DNA from: Hemicordylus capensis
Taxonomy: Eukaryota; Chordata; Lepidosauria; Squamata; Cordylidae
Length of the DNA: 64,000 nt
Assembly: GCF_027244095.1 (NCBI RefSeq)
Contig: NC_069669.1
Span: forward strand, 5,296,501 to 5,360,500
Reading direction: 5' to 3'
This document shows positions 23,801 through 31,488 of the stretch, in pieces. Position 1 is the stretch's first letter, and every line of letters starts with the position of its first letter. Below the pieces are notes generated by a model, which worked only from the letters and a program-made list of their open reading frames with translations, did not search any database and had not been told where the DNA came from. The translations under genes and the position numbers were made by a program.

Positions 23801-26800
23801 TGTAAATTAGTTAGGCTTTCTAAGGCTGGGATTAACATGATCCCCTCAGTTCAGGCAGCTCTCCCAGTTTTTGTTTTCTCGCTACCTCTTGAGTTTCTTA
23901 CTAGATTCTCCCTCCCTCTTCTTCTTTTCCTTCAGTCTCTTAAAAACAAAACAAAACACCTCTTTGCCTTTGCTACTTTCGTTTTTTCTCTCTCCTCTTC
24001 TTCTGACTTTGCCTCCTCCCCTCGTTGCATGGAAAGAATCACTCGGGTACTCTACATCAGTGTACCATTTTGTCAGCATTTTTATGCCAAGGTGTGTTTG
24101 GATTTTTCTTAAATTTACACACTCGGATCTAAAGAAGGCCAGTTTGGGAACATTGTAGGGTTTTTTGGGGGGGGAGCTCTGAATTATGTATGCAAAAAGA
24201 TAGTTCTTTCCACCTGCCATGGCATGTGGCTGTCTGCCCTTAAACAATCCTGATACAACCTTCCAAGAGGGAAGTTCCACAACATTCATGGGCTCTTTGG
24301 TCTGTTGTCAATTCTTAAAGATGTTTCTTAATGCCCAGTCTCAAGCTCCTTTGCTGAAATTCCTTGCTTTAATTATTCTTGTAAACAGCTATTCAGTCTG
24401 GAGACAGTTTAGAGATATGAAAACTACTATTGTACCTTTGATTTGTTATTGACCTGAGAAGGCAACCTTAATTACCACAGTAGCAGAGTTGCCTCTTCTT
24501 AGTCTTGTCTTGCTAGCTATAAAACACCACAGAAGTACCCTCTGGTAGCTGAGACACTATTAGTCCAGAAAACTTTGGAGACAGTGTTTCCTTCCCTGCC
24601 CACTGAACACTCTTTCCAGGCCATCACCATTATTTTTAACAGTAATGTTAAAATCTCCCTTGCTCCCCCCCCCCATAACTTAAAATATCTTCCACAGAGC
24701 TGTCTGAAAGGCCTCTCTGTGCAACCAGACTTTGTGGGGAGACTGAGATTTCTATTTAGTCCTTTTTCTTGCATGCCTTTTTAAAGTGGGCCCAGACACA
24801 AGCTGCCAACATCATGCTTTTCTCTGTCACGTAGGTCATAAGAAATGCACCTGTGAAGACCTTTGCCAGCGCGACCTTCAGTTCGCTCCTGGATGTGTTC
24901 TTGTCTACCACAGTCTTCCTCATCCTCTCTGTTGCCTGCTTCCTGAAACACGGGATGGCTGCATCCCCTCCTCCGCCTGCAGCGGTGGTTGTGGTCGTCA
25001 TCGCCATCCTGCTAGAGGTGCTGTCCCTTTTCGTCTCCATTAGGTAAATGAGGTGAAGCCTGGCTCTCTCAGCCACCACTGTCTAGAAACTCATAGGATA
25101 TGAACAGAGGAAAGAGAAGTCTCCTTCTTGAGAATTCTTCAAGACTCTTCTTGGGGTCTTTCAGTTGCAATGGAAGATTAAGGGCTTGACTCGTGTGCAT
25201 ATTAGCTATGGAAAAGGGAAAACAGATCACCTTAAGTGGGGAGCTGCAGTGGCCCATGTTGGACAAGCACAGGCCATCTCTGCCCAGGGAAGGCCTGCTC
25301 TGGGCTCTGTGGCTTGAGGGCTGCAGCCATGAACCCTTAGCAGCTTAGCCAGAAGTGAGCTTTCCAACCTTTTCTGTTACAGACATCTTTAGGGTTTAGT
25401 TCTATTGTGGATAAAATGAACCGCACTGAAAGAAACTGTTGATGTGTCCCCCCCAGAATGGTGTTTTTTCTGGAGAATGTGTTGGCTTGTACAAAGCGTC
25501 TGCTGGAGGTGATCTCTGGCTGGCTGCCGCGACACTTCGTTGGTGCCATTTTAATCTCCTTGCCTGCTCTTGCCGTCTTCTCACACTTCACCTCAGAGTT
25601 TGAAACCAACATCTATGTAAGTGATTCCATAGTGGAGCATGGCATCACAGTTAATTTTGGAATTTGCATCGTGCTCCACATTGGCATAAAGATCGGTGTG
25701 ACAGAGGCTCAGAAAAGCCGCAACTTCCTAATGCCGTAATAACCATGAGTTAATTGGGAGGAAAAGATCTTGCGGAGATGGGATGAGCTCTGTGTCAGCT
25801 GCTGTCTTGCTTTGCCCCTTGGGAGCTTGGCACACCCACTGCTTGCTTTTCAGGGTGCTTGCTAAAACCCTTTGACTGCACCCTCTCCCCCTCCCCCAAC
25901 TTCTGAAAATGTAAGATTTTTAGAGGTTGAACATTTCTGGAAGTGCCAATGTATAGGGGAAACCAGATGTGTGTCCCCCCCCCCCGGGGCTTCACATCTC
26001 TACAAGTTTTCCCTGTAAACTTTGGGATGTGAACTTCTGTCAGGGTTAGAAGTGGAGAACTAACTTTCTAGATGGCCTCTTGCTTTGTAGCGTATAATTC
26101 TTACTGTTTTGACCTAGGTGGTGGTCATTCTGTGCAAATAATTTGGTTATAGGGGAAGCTGTTTTTCCTCTGTGTGTAACATCATAAAAGATGCTGTTTA
26201 AGCCAAGGGCTTCTCTTTATTTCTGTTGCAGTATACGATGTTCATGTGTTCTGCACTACTAATTGCAATTGTCCAGTACTGTAACTTCTGCCAGCTCAGT
26301 TCCTGGATGAGATCATCTTTGGCCACCCTTGTTGGAGGAGTCTTGCTCATCTTGCTCTATGTGTCTCTCTGTCCTGACAGGTGAGCTTTAAAGAATATTG
26401 CGGGAGTTCTGTGTGGTACAGCCTGCCTGGGGATGGGGCTGTAGCTCAGTGGTGCAGCACCTGCTTTGCATGCAGAAGGTCCCAGGTTCAGATGCTGGCA
26501 GTATCTCCAGATGGGCCTGGGAAAGACCCCTGCCTGAAATGCTGGAGGGCTGCTGTCAGTCATTGTAGACAGTCATGAACTAGATGGGCCAGTGGTCTGA
26601 CACAGTGTGATGCAGCTTCTTGTGTTGGCCAAGAGTTGGAAAAGAGTCGTCCTTCCAGCAGGGAGCCCTGGAGAGCACCATCCATCTGCTGGAACAGAAG
26701 GTCTGTGCTGCTGGCCCATCCCGCTCCTACCTCCAGGCAGCTGCACTGGCTCTTGTAGTTCAGTAGAAGATGTACCATTTTAGTGGATGCATTTGGTCCT

Positions 26801-29800
26801 GGAAACCTTGTCCAGGAATGTCATCCAGCCCAGGGGAGGAAAACTAGGCCTGGTGCATGCGTGTAGGAATAAGTGTGTCAGAATAGCAAAGAATGGGTCT
26901 AAAGCAGGGCTGCTCATCTTTGGCCCTCCTGCAGATGTTGGCCTGCAACTCCCATAATCCCTGCCTACTGGCCAACTCCCATAATCCCTGCCTACTGGCC
27001 ATAATCCCTGCCTACTGTAGTCCAAAAACAGCAGGGGGTGGGACTATGTTGAGCAGGCCTGTTCTAGAGGATGGTGGCTGTAGTGAATTATGCTTTTCCA
27101 GTCTGAACCACAACTGGTCTGGTTTTGCTCTGCACTTATGGTTCCCGAATCCTTGTTAATGTGATTGTCTTGCATTTCTGTTTCAGCTCTATGGGGAAAT
27201 CGCACCTTAATTCAACAGAGAACTTCAGGTAAGCATCAACACACATTGGCCTTCCCGGTGTCTGATTACCACTGGACCAGGAAAGCTCTTTCCTGAGCCT
27301 TTGAACAGACTGGCAGGGTCCTTGAATGTCCTTCATAATCATGAGGCTTAAGCATTTGCTTTTCCCTCCACCCCACCCTCATTATGGAAAGGGTGACATG
27401 GTTCTGAAGAAACTGCAGCATTCTGTATGAGAAATCCTTGTTCATGCTCTGTGGTTGCAGCCAAGTGGATTTTTCAACTCCGGGGAACCCTTGAATTTGA
27501 GATTCCTCAATCAGTTTGCATGTGGTGTCACTGGCTCTCTGCCCTTATGATCAGAGCTTGTCCTGTAACCCTAACCACAAGACACTATCTACAAAGCACA
27601 ACACAGCTGACAAAGTGCTTCTCACAAAAGCTGTAATATGTGAGCAGACCCTCAGGGAGCAAAGATGCACAAGGCTTATAATTGCCAGGTGCTAAAGAAC
27701 TGCTTGTTATATTAATGGATCCAGCAGGGCAGGTTCATTTGTTCAGTAGTCAAGCAGGGAATGTGGTCTGTGAATTTTCTTGTTGATGTGATCTTGTTGC
27801 ATTTCTGTTTCAGCTCTGTGGAACTCTCCTACTTTGATTCAGCACAGAACTTCAGGTAATTTCCCGATGTATCTTGTATCTTTCCTAATGTATCTTGTTA
27901 CTTTGGATTATCAGGGTGCTTTAATGAAGTATACTTATTAAAAGCTTTTTTAGCTTTAAAGGGGGGGAATTGATATTCAGATTGTAACATCCTGTAGAAG
28001 TCTTTGTCTTGATGAGAACCAGAGGAGAAAAGAGCCCTCTGCGCACTGAATTCTGAGTCAAAAGAGGGTGAGTTTTTGTTTTTTGGTGGGAGTGTACAGG
28101 TGGATGTCCTTCTCCCTCAGTGGAGGAGTGTGTCTCTAGGTTGAGTTGCTCCTCCTACCTGCTCCCACAACAGGGCCAACAGAAAAGCAGCTCAGGTAAC
28201 CCATATAGGAGGGGCATATACCCACTGCCTTCCAGTTACCACCCTGTTTAGCTCCAGAGCAGGAGCCTTGGTGCCTTGTCTGACCTTACATCTCTAGGAG
28301 GGAAAGGAGATAGGATGCAGCTGCATTAGCCAGCTGGGATTTTCTCCTTTAACCTGCCAAACCTCATGTAATTTCTGTGATGGCAGAGTGCGAGGGAAGT
28401 AAGAGAGGAGGACATCAAGGTCCTAAATCTCTCTAAGGGGATGCCCACGGGTTATCATTCCAGCCCTTACTCGACTCCAGGGATCCATGATTTCCTCCAT
28501 TAAGATGGTTCTTTTAGTAAGGTTTTAAGCATGCCCATTTCAGGAGTTTCTGTTGTCTTGGCCGGACCACATTACTTCCAGATCTCTAAGGAGAAGCACA
28601 ATTCTACATCTGGTGGTAGCATCTCTGGAGCAGTGGTCTTCCCCAGAAACCTCTAAGAGGGATTCCCAGATGTTGTTGACTACCATAATCCCCAAGCAAA
28701 AGCCATTGCAGCTGGGGATTCTGGGAGTTGTAGTCAACAACATCTGGGAATCCCTCTTAGGAGTGGCTGCACTCTGGCTGCAGTCCTTAATTTCCTCCGG
28801 TTTCTCCTTTGGGAGAAGGTTCTTGCAGCAGGTGGTACCTCAGTGAGGGCCTGGCCCTGAACTCCCTCCTGTGAGGCCTTGACCCTGAACTCCCTCCTGT
28901 TTGTCAGGGAAAGCTTTTGCATGTCCCAGCCTGTGGAGACTTAATAGTTGGAATTTCATTCTCCTCAGTGGTTTGGAGTATATATACAGCCCACCCAGTT
29001 CAGTGTCAGGTCTGTCTGAATCTTTGCTTTCTGCCGCCAGGCAGTTACCTTTCTAGGGAGACCCGTCATATCTGAGCTATTGCGCTAGCCATAGTTCATT
29101 CCTTGGGGTTCCTCCCTGCCCTTGGTTGTGTTGTTACTGCTTGGTTTTCCCATTGTCTGTTATATAATTGTTGGCATTTGGCACCAGAGCAATTCAGTGA
29201 CTTAGAACTTGGAAAGCAGTGGGTGAGCCCACTCCTACATGGGTTATCTGAGCTGCTTTTCTATTGGTCCTGTCTCAGGAGCAGGTAGGAGGAGCAACCC
29301 AACCTATCCCAACCCACTCCCGACCACTAAGGAGAATGACCTTTCATTGGATCTGCACTCAGCCCTGTCTGGATCAGCCGTACAGCCTTCCTTAGAGATC
29401 CAGCTTGGAAGTGATTGGTTCAAGGGCTGGACTCATCTACCCTAGTTCCAGAGATAGCAGGGTGCCCCACCACTACTCGGTGCCACCCAGCAGTACACAC
29501 TACGCTTCCCTGGTCTTGTACCAAAAGGCGTTTTCCTCCTCCCACTCTGGATTCCTTTGAAAGGCAGAGAGGCAGTGATGGAATGGAAGAGGAGGTGTAG
29601 AGAGGCGAGTGGCAGCCTCAAGCGTCTTCCATGTTCAGTGATGAAAGCCCGACATGTAGATCAAGCTCTTGCATGAAAAAAGCTGACGAAAGTATGAAAA
29701 TGTTCCATAGTTCTGGTTTTGTGTTGATGATCTGTTGCATTTTGGATTTTAGCTCCACAGAAATCCCCCGCCTTCCTTCAGAACAGAACAGGTAAGAATT

Positions 29801-31488
29801 AGTATCTAGTACCTGTTTTAGACAGTGATTCCTTTCTTGCTTCATCTTTTTCTGAAAGACAGCCGTCTAGATTAACTAGCCATGGTGTAATAGTGAAAAC
29901 GAATTTCCATTTGGGTAAGAAGACTGCTTTATTTAATGCGTCAGATAACTAAGTGCTGGTGGCAAGTTAGAGGGAGCCCTAATGACAGGATTGAGCCCCT
30001 GAGGCCAGAAATCTCTTCTGAGTCCCAAAGGTTCCTGTCTGGTTTCTTAACCAGACACTGCCCACCTCATGCTGCCAAACTTACAACTGAGCTGTAAGGG
30101 GCTAGGAACCTGGGTTTTAAAAACAGGTTGCAATCTGTGCCAGATAACATGTTTATGGTTGCAGATACAGACAATGCATTTAGCTTAGAGTATGTAGAAA
30201 GAGAGCAAAATGCTTTTCTCCCAAAATGTGCTCTATTTACCATGCCCCTCCTGTTTTTTGTTTTTGTTTGTTTTTTTAAATCTTGCTTGACTTCAGCTCC
30301 AGAGACAACCCCTGCAACAGGTCAACATCTGATGACTTCAGACGGCCAGCAGACCTGATTGGCCAGGAAGTGATCCTGGGTTTCTTCCTTCTGCTGCTTC
30401 TGGTCTGGTTCTTAAATCGGGAGTTTGAAGTCAGTTACCGCCTCCATTACCATGGAGACGTGGAAGCTGATCTCCATCGTACGAAGATCCAGAGCATGAG
30501 GGACCAGGCTGACTGGCTGCTGCGCAATATTATTCCGTATCATGTGGCTGAGCAGCTGAAAGTGTCACAGAGCTACTCCAAAAACCACGACAGTGGCGGG
30601 GTGATCTTTGCTAGCATCGTCAACTTCAGCGAGTTTTACGAGGAGAATTACGAAGGCGGCAAAGAGTGTTACCGGGTCCTGAATGAACTGATTGGGGACT
30701 TTGACGAGCTGCTGAGCAAGCCCGACTACAGCAGCATTGAGAAGATCAAGACCATCGGAGCCACCTACATGGCCGCCTCAGGGCTGAACGCCTCCCAGTG
30801 CCAAGATAGCCACAATCCCCACAGCCACTTGCAGACCCTCTTTGAATTTGCCAAAGAAATGATGCGGGTGGTGGACGACTTCAACAACAATATGCTGTGG
30901 TTCAACTTCAAGCTGCGGATTGGCTTCAACCACGGCCCCCTGACTGCAGGGGTCATCGGCACGACCAAGCTCCTGTATGACATCTGGGGAGACACTGTGA
31001 ACATCGCCAGCAGGATGGACACGACGGGGGTGGAGTGCCGCATTCAGGTGAGCGAGGAGAGCTACCGCATCCTTCACAAGATGGGGTACGACTTTGACTA
31101 CAGGGGGACCGTCAACGTGAAGGGCAAAGGTCAGATGAAGACCTATCTGTATCCCAAATGCATGGACAATGGGATCGTTCCCCACCACCAGTTGTCCATA
31201 TCTCCAGACATCCGTGTCCAAGTGGACGGCAGCATCGGGCGGTCTCCCACAGACGAGATCACCAACCTGGTGCCTTCTGTACAGAACTCAGACAAGACCC
31301 CCCAGGCCTCAGACCGCCACTCGGAGCTCAAGGACGGACTGCCGGGTTTCAGAAAACTCCCCAGAGAGCTGGTCAAAGCAGAGGACCGATGTAGACTTGG
31401 TAAGGCTGGCGAGAAGCGTGACGGCGAGGAAGTGGGTCTCGAAGAGGCGAATGAACTGACCAAGCTGAACAGCTCCAGAAGTGTATGA
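12952..31488 (+). CDS. ADCY9: adenylate cyclase type 9
   Basis: Membrane enzyme converting ATP to cAMP, responsive to Gs. CDS: join(12952..14809, 18217..18389, 18819..18923, 20689..20906, 22949..23051, 24835..25043, 25457..25616, 26232..26380, 27187..27228, 27814..27855, 29753..29791, 30297..31488). All junctions are GT-AG with matching phases. With every exon included it encodes 1,429 residues, against about 1,353 in human (from memory). Order: Ala/Gly-rich N-terminus, six membrane segments (~172-357), catalytic C1a with metal-binding Asp454 (FADIVGF) and Asp498 (LGDCYYC), linker, second membrane block, catalytic C2a (FASIVNF, YDIWGDTVNIASRMD). Residues Y1158 and A1188 match the Tyr/Ala pair that makes AC9 poorly forskolin-sensitive. 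The start ATG sits in GCCGCCATGG and MAS matches the mammalian start. The C-terminus (EEANELTKLN) is intact. Odd: three tandem mini-exons and short introns. Confidence 0.98.
15930..16163 (+). mobile_element. 5S rRNA-derived SINE
   Basis: Plus-strand copy, truncated at the 5S-like end and partly rearranged; the tail GACTCAGTATATGGCAGCTT is intact. Confidence 0.7.
16935..17112 (-). repeat. dispersed repeat, minus copy
   Basis: Minus-strand copy of the family at 5047-5365 (AAAGGGCTCACAATCTAAAA and CAGCAACAGCCACTGGAGGG on the plus strand). Confidence 0.6.
17118..17325 (+). mobile_element. tRNA-derived SINE with RTE/BovB-like tail
   Basis: B box GGTTCAAATCCC, tail AACCACAGGGTTCTGTGGGC and AATCGACTTGACGGCACA. 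Confidence 0.75.
17820..18150. mobile_element. MITE-like element upstream of exon 2
   Basis: Begins with the palindromic motif GATGTGCACAAATC / GATTTGTGCAC and continues with CTGCTGCAGCAG-rich sequence. The exact right end is unclear. Confidence 0.4.
18217..18389 (+). CDS. ADCY9: ADCY9 exon 2
   Basis: Starts by completing the Gly of QLKGLKTYLISG, the end of the C1 catalytic domain, then runs into the variable C1b linker, ending EKSK. Acceptor TTTCCCCACAG, donor GTTTGT, ends in phase 0. Confidence 0.95.
18500..18720 (-). mobile_element. RTE/BovB LINE fragment (ORF2 C-terminus)
   Basis: Minus-strand reading gives FRHIMRKPSSLKKSIMLGMV, GKRRKGRRAARWMDLIT and DRSSWRDSI, the pattern of the BovB ORF2 C-terminal end (HVMR..SLEK..MLGKIEG(R/K)RRRGRQ..RWLD). 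It is a short isolated fragment in intron 2. Confidence 0.8.
18819..18923 (+). CDS. ADCY9: ADCY9 exon 3
   Basis: 35 codons of C1b linker, TCPSC at the start and NGCQDEHKNSTK at the end, both as in mammalian ADCY9. Phase 0 on both sides. The acceptor is preceded by a long T run. Confidence 0.95.
20360..20530 (+). repeat. LINE-tail repeat with TTTA run
   Basis: (TTTA)n followed by CTGTCCAAAACTCACGTCTC and GATGGTTTACAACAAGCAAA, the kind of 3' tail found with L2/CR1-like elements. Confidence 0.5.
20689..20906 (+). CDS. ADCY9: ADCY9 exon 4
   Basis: Highly conserved linker: QEEKLSNSQTSLCEMLQEKG, then WAGVSLDQSALLPLRFKNI and DAHFVDVIKED. Acceptor CTAAAGCAG, donor GTAAGA, ends with two bases of a Ser codon. 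Confidence 0.97.
21060..21245 (-). mobile_element. 5S-type SINE tail fragment
   Basis: Minus-strand tail portion (CTGGTCCATCTAGCTCAGTA ... AGTGCTGCCAGGGAT), lacking the 5S-like half. Confidence 0.6.
21700..22100 (-). mobile_element. L2/CR1-clade LINE fragment, minus
   Basis: At 21,855-22,061 the minus strand reads LQLVQNRAPRLLT, then CQLHWLTVCFWAQFKMLA and FKALNGL, the C-terminal part of L2/CR1-type reverse transcriptase ORFs. It lies head-to-head with the plus-strand tail that follows. Confidence 0.6.
22105..22468 (+). mobile_element. L2/CR1-clade LINE 3' end
   Basis: Closely similar to 8.92-9.26 kb of this window (AAGATCATCAGGAGGGGTCC, GAGGATTATCTTCCTTGGAG, CTGAGCCACTTTAGGAAGGG, GAAT tail). 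Confidence 0.75.
22949..23051 (+). CDS. ADCY9: ADCY9 exon 5
   Basis: SLMKDYFFKPPINR, LNFLDQDLE and SYQEE, matching the region just before the second membrane block. Acceptor TTCCTCTAG, donor GTGTGT. Confidence 0.95.
24835..25043 (+). CDS. ADCY9: ADCY9 exon 6 (TM7-TM8)
   Basis: VIRNAPVKTFASATFSSLLD followed by two hydrophobic segments (VFLSTTVFLILSVACFL; AVVVVVIAILLEVLSLFVSI). Ends with two bases of an Arg codon at donor GTAAAT. Confidence 0.96.
25457..25616 (+). CDS. ADCY9: ADCY9 exon 7 (TM9 region)
   Basis: RMVFFLENVLACTKRLLE, then GWLPRHFVGAILISLPALAV and TSEFETNIY. Acceptor CCCCCCAG, donor GTAAGT, phase 0. Confidence 0.96.
26232..26380 (+). CDS. ADCY9: ADCY9 exon 8 (TM10-TM11)
   Basis: YTMFMCSALLIAIVQYCNFC, then SSWMRSSLATLVGGVLLILL and YVSLCPD plus two bases of a Ser codon at donor GTGAGC. 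The extracellular loop starts here. Confidence 0.96.
26434..26635 (+). mobile_element. tRNA-derived SINE sharing the 5S-SINE tail
   Basis: tRNA-like A box GGGCTGTAGCTCAGTGG and B box-like CCAGGTTCAGAT, then a tail ending GATGGGCCAGTGGTCTGAC, like the tail of the 5S-derived SINEs. Two different promoters joined to one tail suggests mobilisation by the same LINE. Confidence 0.7.
26900..27066. mobile_element. palindromic MITE with internal triplication
   Basis: Ends AGCAGGGCTGCTC / GAGCAGGCCTG. The core CATAATCCCTGCCTACTGGC is repeated three times in tandem. It sits in the intron before mini-exon 9. Confidence 0.65.
27187..27228 (+). CDS. ADCY9: ADCY9 mini-exon 9 (loop, copy 1)
   Basis: 42 nt, phase 2 on both sides, so it can be included or skipped without changing the frame. 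It adds SSMGKSHLNSTENFS-type residues to the extracellular loop, with two N-glycosylation sequons (NST; NFS across the junction). Acceptor TTGCATTTCTGTTTCAG, donor GTAAGC. It occupies the place of the human segment VLTSPLDAVQNFS. Confidence 0.88.
27814..27855 (+). CDS. ADCY9: ADCY9 mini-exon 10 (loop, copy 2)
   Basis: 42 nt, same phases as mini-exon 9. It shares 21 identical bases across its acceptor (17 intronic, then CTCT) and the final CAGAACTTCAG/GAGAACTTCAG block. It codes SVELSYFDSAQNFS, ending in an NFS sequon. Of the three it is the closest to the human SVLTSPLDAVQNFS segment. Donor GTAATT. Confidence 0.88.
28090..29345. repeat. long inverted-repeat element in ADCY9 intron 10
   Basis: Left arm (about 28,090-28,290) and right arm (about 29,180-29,345) are reverse complements over some 160-200 bases. 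For example TTGCTCCTCCTACCTGCTCC at 28,144 matches GGAGCAGGTAGGAGGAGCAA at 29,279. The shape is that of a TIR transposon or foldback element, with a smaller palindromic MITE inside. No transposase is visible. Confidence 0.6.
28649..28765. mobile_element. palindromic MITE
   Basis: Arms of about 34 bases: AGAGGGATTCCCAGATGTTG at the left and its reverse complement CAACATCTGGGAATCCCTCT at the right, around a core with the common MITE block TTCTGGGAGTTGTAGTC. Confidence 0.75.
29753..29791 (+). CDS. ADCY9: ADCY9 mini-exon 11 (loop, copy 3)
   Basis: 39 nt, same phases, acceptor TTGCATTTTGGATTTTAG, donor GTAAGA. It codes STEIPRLPSEQN plus Ser, and makes an NSS sequon when joined to the last exon. 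It is more diverged than copies 9 and 10 and one codon shorter. Confidence 0.78.
30297..31488 (+). CDS. ADCY9: ADCY9 exon 12 (TM12, C2, stop)
   Basis: Begins in the extracellular loop (RDNPCNRS, a sequon), then TM12 (VILGFFLLLLLVWFL), the complete C2a domain and the C2b tail to TGA 31486-31488. ATP-contact residues known from other cyclases are present: Lys of KIKTIG, Asp of YDIWG, Asn and Arg of VNIASRMD, Lys of VKGKG. Confidence 0.97.

Noticed and set aside
27229-27813. Mini-exon duplication as an assembly artefact
   Set aside because: The three mini-exons differ in sequence and their introns are of different length and content, so they are real separate copies and not a repeated contig piece.
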